Notes under the pieces: generated by a model
The model's database searches: none
What the model was told of the DNA's origin: nothing
The model's input: only the letters and a program-made list of their open reading frames with translations
From: Patiria miniata
Lineage: Eukaryota; Echinodermata; Asteroidea; Valvatida; Asterinidae
Length of the DNA: 64,000 nt
Direction: 5' to 3'
NCBI RefSeq assembly: GCF_015706575.1
Contig: NW_024037076.1
Coordinates: forward strand, 13,086,898 to 13,150,897
Translations under genes and position numbers: made by a program
Part shown: positions 27,898-38,443 of the stretch, piece after piece
How the letters are laid out: the number at the start of each line of letters is the position of its first letter
How positions within the stretch are numbered: position 1 is the first letter of the stretch

Positions 27898-29040
27898 TAT
27901 GCCCCGCCGGCGAAACCGAAGGGGCATACTGTTTCTGCCTTGTCCGTCCATGTGTGTGTGAGTATGTAAACACCGGCAACCTTGGACGTAGGACAAAAGA
28001 ATTGGGGCCAAACAATACGTCCACAATTGACCGAACGTCCACGATCTCAAATCGTGTACAAAACCAATGAGAGCTGTCGCTAAAAGGTTAGTACAAACAA
28101 AGGAAAGAGGATTTGGGACAATGGGGCATCCACGATTGCCGGCATTTACACACGTGCGTGTGTGTGGGTAGGCATACAAAGCATTATGGGGAAGTTTTTT
28201 ATTGTTAGGCAAATTAGGACCGAGTTATGGGGACTTTCTGCTGTCCCCATAGCATTTTCAGTCCCCACAAATACCTTGTGGCGACAAATGTGTGTGTCTC
28301 TGTTAATAACTTATTAGTTTGGACCCCATAAGACAAAGGCCAAGGTCATTAGGATTAAAAAAATAGGATTTTTTTTTTTTTTTTACCAAACCAGTATGCA
28401 TGTGCAAATGTAATCACTCACTAAAATATTAGGGGGCCTGTACACTGTTTATACATGTTTTTTGTATAAACAATGTGGCTTCTCCACCCTTTGTTCTTGG
28501 ACAGTCATATTTTTAATTGAAACAACAGAAAACAAACACATGTACGTGTACATGTATTACTAAAACTTGAGACTTGCACTGTAGTACATATACATGTACA
28601 TGTTTATGCAGCTCTGTAGGTTTTTCTTAGGATTTTGAGTCACTTCAGGACCCCATAGGCCAACTGTTCTCAGTATTAAAAACCAAAGAAATGATGTCAT
28701 AATGATAACTCAAGCTTATTCACATAACCATATTTTCTTTTGATTATTTAAAAATTCTTATTTCCATGTAGGCCTTGTAAATGCTCAAAGGATTATGCTC
28801 AAAGGATTTGTATTTGAGAAATGTCTTGCTTAAGACTGAAAGTATCCAGTCAGTTTGCTTAAATCATATACAATGACTTCCAGACAGAGAAGCAAAAAAC
28901 AAGAATTAATTATGGGATCATTGGCATCAGTACGTTACATATATAGCCAATGAACGTTCCATGTGACCCAGGTAAGTTAATGTTAATAGAATGGTGTTAT
29001 GTCATGGAAATAGGCACGGTTGCGGGGCATTTGTGTTTTT
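27898..29040 (+). repeat. Composite interspersed repeat, copy 1 (hairpin head, GGGGCATTTGTGTTT tail)
   Basis: The head is a 31-base hairpin, TATGCCCC to GGGGCATA (27898-27928), with an inner CGG/CCG match, followed by ACTGTTTCTGCCTTGTCC and a TG-rich tract. The tail (28955-29040) runs from GTTCCATGTGACCCAGGTAA to CACGGTTGCGGGGCATTTG. The same head and tail occur in the same order at 33470 and 36800. No coding capacity is visible. The middle contains short inverted repeats (GGGGACTTTC / GTCCCCAT) near 28230-28270. Family unknown; Helitron-like or other non-autonomous elements with variable cores are possible. Confidence 0.5.
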
Positions 29041-29317
29041 TAACACTACTTTTCTTGTTATATTTTTGTGTTGGGAGCTAATGCAGTGGTGAGGTGAGCT
29101 GTCAAAGACATCTGTTGTAGGCTATGTTGAAATAAGTGAAAGAGGGTTGAAGGTGGTGGTGTACCTAAAAAGGGAAATCAGAAGATAAAACCTTCCAAAG
29201 TTTGAATAGTTTGTCTGAGGTCATTTGGAACAAGCCATTGCCTCGTTCTAACATCAGTTCTGATCATTTTGCAGTGCATGTTCAAGCTCACAAACAATGG
29301 ACCATTTTCTATTAAAA

Positions 29318-29496
29318 CAGTGGCGCATCTAGAATTTGGCTTTGGGGTTGGGGGGGGGGGGCTCACAAGTTTTTTTCTTCTAATTTTTTAGGAGGAAAAT
29401 TGTTTTTCAAAAAAGTTTTGCCCAACATTTTTGGCCGCATAAAAAAGGCCTTTTTTTGGGGGGGGGGGGACTATTTTGATGTTGGTGGCGCCACTT
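29318..29496 (+). mobile_element. Possible small G-rich inverted-repeat element (hAT-like MITE)
   Basis: CAGTGGCGCATCTAG at the left and GGTGGCGCCACTT at the right share an inverted AGTGGCGC. The inside is rich in G runs (12 G at 29350-29361 and a second run near 29459-29469). The left end resembles the CAGTGGCGGATCTAG terminus I recall from non-autonomous hAT elements. No convincing target duplication was found, so this is tentative. Confidence 0.3.
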
Positions 29497-30005
29497 ACAC
29501 CCCTATTATATTACTTGAAAATAGGTCACATACATATCACCAAGGTCAAATCGTGGGACTAAAAAAAAAAAAATTGTGTCAAAATAACTGAGGATATCAT
29601 TGTTTGAGGGTTCATTTGAAAAGTTATGTGCTACATTCGAGTGCATAGAATGGGATTTAATAATAACAATGTGAAACACTTTGCATGCGCGTAGCAAGGT
29701 AATTTAGATTGGTGGTAGGTGTAAAAAGGGCACATTAAGCGTCGTTCCATCATCTGTGCTGAAAAGTACAATGTTTTTTTGCAGCATCAGTACCATAAAA
29801 AAAGTGGCAGGGATTCTGCATGCCATCTTCCTATAGGGATGTTATTCAACGCTGATGATCATGGGTACTATTTGACAATGGCAGCACAGCTTCTGACATT
29901 TGCGGGGCATTAAAAAAAGCACTTGTGGACAAAAAGGGGACTCATCAGGTAGACAAAAAGAGGACTGGTAGACAAGGCACTAGTGGTGGTTTTAATACCA
30001 CTCTT

Positions 30006-30017
30006 CCCCCCCCCCCC
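30006..30017 (+). repeat. Poly-C tract (12 bases)
   Basis: An uninterrupted run of 12 C inside CTCTT...TTTCC. It is simple low complexity in the intron. Confidence 0.9.
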
Positions 30018-30434
30018 TTTCCAGATTCTATGCATATGTTATACCATTTTTGTAATTTTGCAATTTTTTGCTGGGTGGATCCATGTTTGTGCACAAACCT
30101 ATGGAAAACTTTAGTGCATTACCAAAGCCAATACGCCCAAAACTGAAACGCATGATCAGCAAATAAGCATTTCATTTGCTCTATGCCATACGCGTGTATC
30201 CGCTGCAGCTGATAAACCGTGACTTTTTTTTAAACCGTCATGACACTCTTAAGTTTTTTGTGTACATTCTACTTGCGCATTGCATTTAGAGTACTCTTTC
30301 AACATTCAATCCATCTAATTTCATTATGTTTTACAAACACGCTCATGAATTCAAAATGTCTGTGCCCAGGACGGCTTCAAAGCATCTCAACATGCAAGAA
30401 TGAGGAGTTAGCACTCTAATAATTTGATATAGCT

Positions 30435-30575
30435 CTATGCCGATAATGTAGTAGAATGCACTGTACTATCAGTCAATTGTTGTAACATTATCGGTCTTAA
30501 CCAATAATGCAACAGAAATTGACTGATATATCAGTTGGTGATACATTATCCATTGGTTATTACATTATCATTTGA
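30435..30575 (+). repeat. AT-rich fold-back cluster
   Basis: CCGATAATGT (about 30440) pairs with ACATTATCGG (about 30484). TATCAGTCAATTGTTG pairs imperfectly with CAACAGAAATTGACTGATA. The ATAATGT/ACATTAT motif recurs about five times in 140 bp. This looks like a decayed fold-back MITE or a local palindrome cluster; the family is not recognised. Confidence 0.4.
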
Positions 30576-30745
30576 AAAACCTAGTCTGTTTTGAAAAAGG
30601 TTATTAGAGATGCTAAACGGTCCTTCAAGCAGAAAAACAATTCTCACCACTCATTGTAAGAGTGTCTTTGACAGTGTAAATACTATTTCACCAAAACCTG
30701 GGATCAGTGACAGTGATGATGCACCATTCATCGTCAGTAAGTCGG

Positions 30746-30949
30746 CAAGTGCGGATCTGGGGGGGGGGGGGGGGGGGGGCCCAACGGGGGCCATGCCCCC
30801 CCAAAAAAAACCGAACCAATTTTTTTTGTTAAGCGACGTTGCAATAAAGGCAGGCACTGCGTACACCACCATCTTTACTTTAAAAAAAAATTGGGGGACC
30901 AAATTTGTTTAGCCCCTCCCCAAACAATTGTCTTCTGGATCCACCCTTG
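30746..30949 (+). mobile_element. hAT-like non-autonomous transposon (MITE), 204 bp
   Basis: The left end CAAGTGCGGATCTGG and the reverse complement of the right end, CAAGGGTGGATCCAG, match at 11 of 15 positions. Flanking octamers TAAGTCGG (30738-30745) and TGAGTCAG (30950-30957) match at 6 of 8, consistent with a decayed 8-bp target duplication as hAT elements make. The interior has a run of 21 G (30759-30779) and no coding frame. Confidence 0.5.
30759..30779 (+). repeat. Poly-G tract (21 bases)
   Basis: Twenty-one uninterrupted G bases inside the hAT-like element, followed within 20 bases by GGGGG and CCCCCCC runs. It has G-quadruplex potential and is likely length-variable. Confidence 0.9.
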
Positions 30950-32827
30950 TGAGTCAGATTTTCTTTGCAAGTTTTCTCGGTTCAATGAACACAAAGAGGC
31001 AGGTCCTGATGGAGTTTCTTCCTGAAATGCTATGCTGCTCAGCTCGCTGGGGCTTTTACTGAGATTTGTAAGGGCCAGTGACCCTATAGACCTGGTATGA
31101 AAAGGGCCCCCTTGTACCTCGGCTGGTCTATAGCGCGTTCAGTCTTCAGCCCAGTCTCATTGGGTACATAGCCCTGTCGGACCTGAAGCTTTGAAGTCAG
31201 TCAGGAGCGTCCGCTTTATCAGACTTATCAGATTACAGACTTGTGGCCATAAATTACCAAACTTTTTTAAGTACCACTGCTGGCCTCATAAAATACGGGG
31301 TTGGGTGGATTTGTTTGTAAAACGTTTTTGAAATACATGTACTTACTTTTTGGTAATAATTATTAATTCCGTAATGTTACCATATTTATATTTATATGAC
31401 CTGTTTGCAACAATTAAGTGTGCAATTTGAAGCATCAAATGGTGGTGCAAATCACCTTATATGCTCATATACATTTGTGTTTCTGATAATTAGTTGCTGG
31501 TATAATACTTTAAAAGTACCATTTTTCATTCCTTTTAATACTGCTAAATGCCAATGTATACCTATTAAACTAACCTTGGGCTTAAAAAACGTGGTTTTGG
31601 CTGGGGAGATTACGATGGGCAATTTGTTTTATTTGTCATAGTTCTCGGCTGGATAGTTCTTGGAGAGGATTGCTTGCACACATTTTCACTGTTGGACTTT
31701 TTTCGGAAACATCCAGAAACGCCTCATACATCAATTTCCTTCTGAAAGTTGTTGAAACCAAAATAAATGTAGTCTGCAATTAAGAAATTCCACACACAAG
31801 GCATTAATGTTCAAAAAGTGAAATTGTTTGGAACCCTATTTGTATGATGTTTACTTGAGGTGGCATTGTATGGGAAACTGCATAGCATGAGCCTCCATGT
31901 CCAGGTATGGGGGCTCTATTGTTTCGCTCTGGATATTTAAATGTGTGCCAAATGGCATGGCATGGGTTTTGATCAGTGCTGGGATAGGGGCTCTTTTGTG
32001 TCGCGTTGGGGGATGAAAACCGCAAGCGGGCTTTTTCTGCGATAGATTACATGTGTGCCAACACTTGCAAACAATAGACCCCATGATGGCAAAGTTTGTG
32101 ATCAGTCACCGGACCAGCCTCCTGGGCCGGTAGCTGGTCGGGTACGAAAGGGCTTTTTGCTAGCGGGCGAGCTTACCAGGGGGCCATTTTCAAACAAGGG
32201 TTGAATGGTCACCGGCCCTAACTTGTCTGTCAAACAATACAAAGTGCCTTCTTGTTTTAAAAGATCCATATACCAGATCCATATATCAGTATACTTTATG
32301 CTTGAATTGGTAACGGCTGCGTGCACTCGCTTTGGTCCCCATGACATCTTTGAGGGTTTTGTCCTACAATTTTGAAATTGATTTTGCCTCCAGATTTGGA
32401 CTGCCAACAATTTGCTTACAGTGTTGAGAATACTATTTGTTGTTGCCTTCATGAAGTCTTGAGGCATCTTAAGCAGGCAACGACCTATGCTAGGAGTCTT
32501 TTTGGTCATTTATAGTTTTTATAAATCCTTGATTTACACCATAAACAAACTTGTGTGTGTACATGGTTGAGTGTACAATTGTACAGGCCATTTGTGAAAG
32601 TGATGCCGTGTTTCACCGCGTTTTCCCGTGCCCCGTACGTAGGGCATATGTATGTGTAAAAATATTTACGTGCTCAGATGATGTCTCATTTCAAGGCTAT
32701 ACCTTTTGCATTGCATTCAATTTGGTTTATCAACAAAGCGAATTTGTTAAGGCAACTGGGAATGTTGCATATTGAAATTTCAATACTAAATTTAAAATTT
32801 AGCAAACTTTGAGATAAATGCATTTTG

Positions 32828-33200
32828 AACTTTGCAAGTATATTATTTTTCAAATTAGGTTTTGCCCTTCACCGACGTATAAACACTGTATACTCAGTGT
32901 GTTACCTCCCGAGTAAAGTTGGAAAGAATCACTTGGGTGGGACTCGAACCCACAACCTCCTGCTTTCTAGTGCAGATGTCTTACCATTTGAACAACGAGA
33001 TAACGGGATCGGCAGGCTGGTTCGAATCTGAATAAAAACCTAATTTGACTTACATCACCCCAACCAAAAAATTCCATCTTATGAATAGTAATGCAGTACC
33101 CGCTTCTTTGTACATCAGATTCGAACCAGCCAGCCGATCCCGTTAGCTCGGTGGTTATTTGATTTGCATCACCCTGACGCAAAAATTTCATCTTATATTA
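32828..33200. mobile_element. tRNA-derived SINE-like sequences, two copies in inverted orientation
   Basis: On the minus strand, a B-box GGTTCGAGTCC (32940-32950) and an A-box-like TTGTTCAAATGG (within 32981-33000) are spaced as in a tRNA head. The acceptor ends do not pair, so it is not an intact tRNA gene. The 30 bases at 33002-33031 recur inverted at 33115-33144 with one mismatch (TCAGATTCGAACCAGCC core). The plus-strand copy continues into GTTAGCTCGGTGGTTA, another A-box-like string. A related 40-base stretch (CATCACCC ... CATCTTAT) is directly repeated at about 33043 and 33158. It reads as a mosaic of two related SINEs. Confidence 0.5.
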
Positions 33201-33551
33201 TTTCTATTTATTTTTTAATATAATTAACATAATTGACATGTAAATTCAACTCCAAAAAATAAAGTCGTACAAGGAATCATAATGCGGAAAAGCCGTATGT
33301 TCTGTTTCAAACAGACATAGACCTAGTATTTTACGTTTTTGCCTACAGTTGTGTAAGTATGTTTTTTTAATTGGTATTTAGAAATTCTTACTTATTATTT
33401 TAAGTAGGCCTATACTTTGTTTTTTAAGCTTGAGAAACAAGTCAATTTTCAATGTTATTTGTTTTTTTTTATGCCCTGCGGCGAAGCCGAAGGGGCATAC
33501 TGTTTCCGCCTTGTCCTTGGGTGGTTGTGTGTGTTTATACGTGTACTGGCT

Positions 33552-34172
33552 TATGGGGTACCAGGAACAAAAGGCAACAATAGGGACAGTGGTACCCTAC
33601 AAGTCGGTCTTTAGAAATCTCAGTATCCCATATGTAAAACGCTGCGGAGTTTGAAATTTCAATAGGAACAAAGGAGAATAAAAGAAGGGAAGTCAAGTGG
33701 ACAATACTGGTACCCCATTACTCCCAAAAACATGGTTGGGTGTGTGTGGGTGAGCTTGTCTTACATACGCAGTGTGGACTTCCGAACAAAAGACGTCCAC
33801 ATAATGTAGGTAGCAGCGACGAAGTGTGGACTTGCCCACGTCCACACAGTGTTTCCCCATTTCTGGAAAACAGGTTTAGAGGCATTTTTGGGTTAGGTTT
33901 ATCCGTAGCAGCATGAAGAGAAACACTAAAGGGAATCATTGAAAAAAAATTGGGTTGTAAGAGTTTTCACAGTTTGAGAAAAATGAGTTTTTCCACTGGT
34001 GTTCCTTAACTACACGAAAAGAAAGGAAAGTCCACACTAGGTATGTGAAACAAGTCTGTGTGGGTGGGTGGGTGCGTGTACAAACACTGCCTTGTGGGGT
34101 ACCGGAAAAATGGGAGGTACCCCACAAGGAATACCCACCGATTTGCGGGGTACCGTTTTGGTACCCCACAAG
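33552..34172. repeat. Cluster of GGTACC-cored inverted motifs
   Basis: CTTGTGGGGTACC or its complement GGTACCCCACAAG, with close variants, occurs about seven times, near 33552, 33591, 33708, 34091, 34115, 34145 and 34160, in both orientations. GTGTGGACTT / ACGTCCACAC inverted motifs are interspersed near 33772-33850 and 34030. It can form multiple alternative hairpins. Function unknown. Confidence 0.5.
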
Positions 34173-34964
34173 TTTTTCACAAAATAGATATATGGATTTT
34201 ACTCAAAACCTAGGAATTTCCAAGGTGGGTTGATTTGTCGCAAATGGAAGAGTTTAAGAAAAGGGATATTAAGTCCGAATTTCAGCCCAGGAAATTAACT
34301 ATGGTTTAAAGGGAATGTACATCATTGGCTTTTGCTGTAATTTTCAGAAATGAACTATTTGAGGGGTTAATATAATAGATCGAATATTGTTTACACTGAA
34401 ATTTTTGAAGTTTTGTGCTCGAAAAGGTTGGAAAAAACCAAGAAAAACAAAAATGTTCAAGTAGTCTGGTTCCCTGACTCCACAAAAGATAAAATGGATC
34501 AATTTATAGATGATGGAAAATTGTAAGGCAAGGGAACCAGTCTAGCTGGCCTGCACCCGTTCATGAACATGTAACCAATAGCAAACAAAATTTGGACTGA
34601 AAAAATGGTAAATTTGGAACAGTAGTTGAAAAATGGTTAGGTTTTTCCAACGCTGGTCGGCCGACCACCGTTGGAAATGTGTACAAAAATACCATTCTCT
34701 TGAAAATGACTTCACACCAGGTGCCATAATTTTACAAGATGCTTGAGACTGTCATTTACCAACATCCTAGTAAGGTATTTCGTAAAATTTTGGTAGTTTT
34801 ATTTTTCGATGTTTGCAAATGTTGTATATTCCCTTTATATAAGAGCATTTTGACATAAGTGTGCGACGTTGCAAAATTTTAGTACACGAGAACAAAGGAA
34901 GTACCCCACTTCTATGCCTATGTACGCGTGGGTGGGTGTGCGTGGGTGGGTGTGTGTCCGTACG

Positions 34965-36642
34965 AATCTTGTCAGCGCAATAACTTGAGAAATACTTAAC
35001 ATATGAACTTTAAATTTGGTTTGTGGATTGTTCTTGGTAAATCCTAAGAAGCCTATTGCATTTGGGGCTGAAAGGTCAAGGGTCACGGTCTCAGTGGCTA
35101 AAACAAAGGCATAGCTGCCAACTGTTACTAATTTTTCGTAATTATTACGAATTGTTTGTTAAATTACGAAAATACGATTTGCCACTAAAACATTACGAAT
35201 TTCCCATTTTGTACCTAATGAAAAAAAAAAACTTGTAAAAGAATCGTTTTTGACCGAAAACTTCTGGCGAAATGTCGCGATAATGGATGGACTGGTGACA
35301 AGTCTAATAAGAATGCAGTCAAACACCTGATAGACATCAATGCAGTGTGCGCAGTGGAGTACTTGAGGACCAGACTAAAACTATTTTTCAATGGTGTGTC
35401 ATTTGTGTGCATCTCGTGGATGTGTGGTTGTGTGTACTGTATGTGAGTACTTTTCAGTGACGATCGTGAGCACATTTGGTCGCTTATTGCCGGGTTGAGA
35501 CCCATCATATCAGTGCGAGAATTTAATCATGGAATTTAATAAGAGTATGGTTGCAAGAATTGGTAATAGAGTTTGAGTTTGTCACAACGTCCAGAAAAGA
35601 TAAATCAGCATGCGTTTGCAAGGTATGTTGGCGGGATACATGTATTTCTATTGCATACGGTCATGACGGTGGCCCTAAATCATTGTGTGTAAAAACATTG
35701 ATAGTGATACGAACTCGAAACTCCACATTGATAGCATGCATCTCAAAAAAATATGCGCACATTTTATTATTGTTATTATTTATTTGACTCCAACAAACAA
35801 ATACAGACATTAAAAAAAATTTATAAAAAAAAAAAATAATTTTTTTTGTAATTTTTTTTTTTTTTTTAAATTATCTTTTTTTTTTTAAATTATCTTTTGG
35901 CCTACATTACATTATTATTCACAAGAAGAAGGGTATGCACATGTATGTGTACATGTAAACCATGTACCTGTACTCGATGTTGGTAAAACGAGCAGTTGAA
36001 AATGACCGCGCGGGTTGATTACTAATTGGGATTTTGAAATGTTGGCAGCTATGCAAAGGTGCCAGTGCGATAACTTGAGAAATACTTTTCATGGGTGATC
36101 TTCAAATTTGGTTTGTGGAAATAATTGTTCTTGGTAATCCTAAGAAGTCTATTGCATTTGGGGCTGAAAGGTCAAGGGTCAAGGTCATTGTGGGTAAAAC
36201 AATAGAAATCTTGTCAGCGCGATAACTTTAGAAATACTTTACATGTGAACTTCAAATGTGGTTTGTTGATCGTTCTTGGTAATCCTAAGAAGCCTATTGT
36301 ATTTGGGGCCTAAAGGTCAAGGGTCAAGGTCACAGTGGCTAAAACAAAAGAAATTTTGTCAGCACAATAACTTGAGAATAACTTTACATGTCAACTTCAA
36401 ATTTGGTTTGTGGATTGTTCTTGGTAAATTTAGGGAGCCTATTGCATTTGAGGCTGAAATGTCAAGGGTCAAGGTCACAGCGGCTAAAACAAAGGTGTCG
36501 GCGCGATAACTTGAAATACTTTACATGTGAACTTCAAATTTGGATTGTGGATTGTTCTTGGTATTCCTAAGAAGCCTATTGCATTTGGGGCCAAAAAGTC
36601 AAGGGTCAAGGTCACAGTGGCTAAAACAAAAGAAATCTTGTA
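34965..36642 (+). repeat. 145-bp non-coding tandem array, five units, interrupted by a transposon
   Basis: GTCAAGGGTC recurs at 35075, 36171, 36316, 36461 and 36598. The intervals are 145, 145 and 137, and 1096 for the first pair. Subtracting the 944-bp insertion plus its 6-bp target duplication from 1096 leaves 146, the expected period. Each unit contains GATAACTTGAGAAATAC, AACTTCAAATTTGG, GGATTGTTCTTGGTAA, GCCTATTGCATTTGGGGC and GTCAAGGGTCAAGGTCAC. Confidence 0.85.
35110..36053. mobile_element. Non-autonomous DNA transposon, 944 bp, nested in the 145-bp array
   Basis: The termini are perfect 13-bp inverted repeats, CATAGCTGCCAAC (35110-35122) and GTTGGCAGCTATG (36041-36053), flanked by a 6-bp direct duplication CAAAGG (35104-35109 and 36054-36059). 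Removing the element and one CAAAGG restores the 145-bp array register to within a base. The interior is AT-rich with poly-A/T runs near 35821-35895 and no transposase-sized frame. The superfamily is not determined; a 6-bp duplication excludes the TA and TTAA types. Confidence 0.75.
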
Positions 36643-37368
36643 TTTATTCTGAGATGCATAGGGATTAATTCAATTAAACCTACAGGAACACTAATGATGT
36701 CCCTGAAAGTTCCATGTGACCCAAGTACATGTAGGTTGATGTTAAAAGAGTTGTGTTTTGTCATGGGAACAGTCACGGTTGCGGGGCATTTGTGTTTGTT
36801 ACACACCTGACTTGTTTTAATAACATTTTATATTTGGAAGATGGCAATTTCCTGCCAGAATGCTTAAAAAACATATGATGCACATCAGCTTAACTTGGCA
36901 AATGAAGATTTTTAGCTTGTTATGGTGCTCAGTCATCCATGACTATAGGGATGCATTAAGAAAAGTTTTAATCAAAACATAACTTCAATTTTGTAAACAG
37001 TGAATATGGGATGATCTTTATTGATACAACGTTTATGTTGTGTCTTTGATTGTCAAATATACATGACCAAAGCATGTCAATCAAGAATGTTTGGCGCAGC
37101 AATATTTGGATGCATATTCTGTGTTCTTGCATTCTCTTTGCAAGTAGGTTTTTTATCCAAAGGAAGTTGCGATGATATGAAGTAAGGTAGTTCAAAGAAA
37201 AAGTAAATTTCTTAAACCATTACTAAGCTTTTGGCACCCAGACATGACAACACATGTGATTCTCATATTAGATTGTTTGAGAAAGCAAAATGTAGTTTTA
37301 TTGTATTTTGTGAGTCATACCAGCCACGATAAAATCAGAATGTCATCCTATATTAAATTACCCTACCC

Positions 37369-37391
37369 TGTCTGTCTGTCTGTCTGTCTGA
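37369..37391 (+). repeat. (CTGT)n microsatellite
   Basis: About five and a half copies of CTGT, then a broken TGTCTGTGTGTC tail. Confidence 0.85.
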
Positions 37392-38398
37392 TGTCTGTGT
37401 GTCACGTTTTTGTAAAAGGCCTAAAGAGTGTGCACTAGCACAAAATGCAGTGGTTAATGGAGAGGCTGGGTTATTGTATGCAGGCCCTTAAATAGTATTT
37501 ACAGCTAGGGTATATAAAAAAAGAAAGCAAGATGTAAATGTATTGTATAAAAAATGTAATTAATATTTTGAAATAAGTGAAATATCATGTGAAATGCCAA
37601 TGTTTCCTCTTTCCAATAATACATTGATTGAGTGTCTGTGGCCACAGAAGTTTGTGCAAAAAGGTAGCTGGTATTGTGGGCATATGGAACAGCTTAATTT
37701 GAAGAAAGAAGACATTCCTTTCGTTAAAACAATTTATTCAATTTTTCAGTGATTTAACCACTCTTATTGTTGTAGTTAATTCATCATGGCCCAAGGCTTC
37801 AAAGTGGCCACCACCTCTTTCCACACAAAGCTCTGCACGAACCAGCCAGCAATCTTCGCAAGTCAGAACTTGGCTCAGTTCAGGTTTTGACCCTTGACAG
37901 AATAAGAAGGAATGCTTAATCATCCGTGGCCACAGACGCATGTATGTGTTAACATACTAATAACAATATTGACGTGGTTTCTTTTAATTTGGGTTGGGGC
38001 AGGTTTATGTTTATGTTTATTGAAATATTAAAAAAATAATAGTTTGCAAAGATTAGTGACCTAATAAACTAAAAAACAATGATTTCATTTTGTTCAGTCC
38101 CCAGGGTGCCTCGGAATAAAATTTGTCTTTAATCATTCTATGCCGCACTGAATTTTACCCTAACACTTCTCATGTCCTGAACAAAATGCGAAATTATCGT
38201 TTATTCTAGTAATGAAATTAATAATAAAATAATATTAAAATTTTGCATAAATGTTATTCAAAATACAGTGTATGGTATTATATATGTAGTTTATTAACAT
38301 TTTGTGTTAATTTTGGGTCGATTACTATTAATAAATGCAGCAGTTTTTGCGCAAAAGTATCTGCTCTATATTTTCAAGTTTGCCCCTTGAAAAGTAAA

Positions 38399-38443
38399 AA
38401 GTCTAGTCTAGCAAAAGCTAACAAGTCTAGTCTAGCAAAAGCT
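38399..38443 (+). repeat. 24-bp period short tandem repeat, two copies
   Basis: AAGTCTAGTCTAGCAAAAGC is present at 38399 and again at 38423, directly abutting the TTAA-flanked element that starts at 38443. Confidence 0.8.

Larger units (their letters stand above)
33470..36800 (+). repeat. Composite interspersed repeat, copy 2, with tandem core and nested transposon
   Basis: The head hairpin TATGCCC...GGGGCATA (33470-33499) and following ACTGTTTCCGCCTTGTCC match copy 1 at 27898. The tail 36707-36800 (GTTCCATGTGACCCAAGTA ... CACGGTTGCGGGGCATTTG) matches the copy 1 tail. In between lie GGTACC-centred palindromes (33552-34172), a TGGG/TGTG-rich tract near 34925, five 145-bp tandem units, and a 944-bp insertion. 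Whether the whole stretch is one element or several nested ones is an inference from the shared termini. Confidence 0.4.

Noticed and set aside
32928-33003. A tRNA gene on the minus strand
   Set aside because: B-box and A-box-like strings are present, but the acceptor arms do not pair and the anticodon loop would have eight bases. It fits a SINE head.
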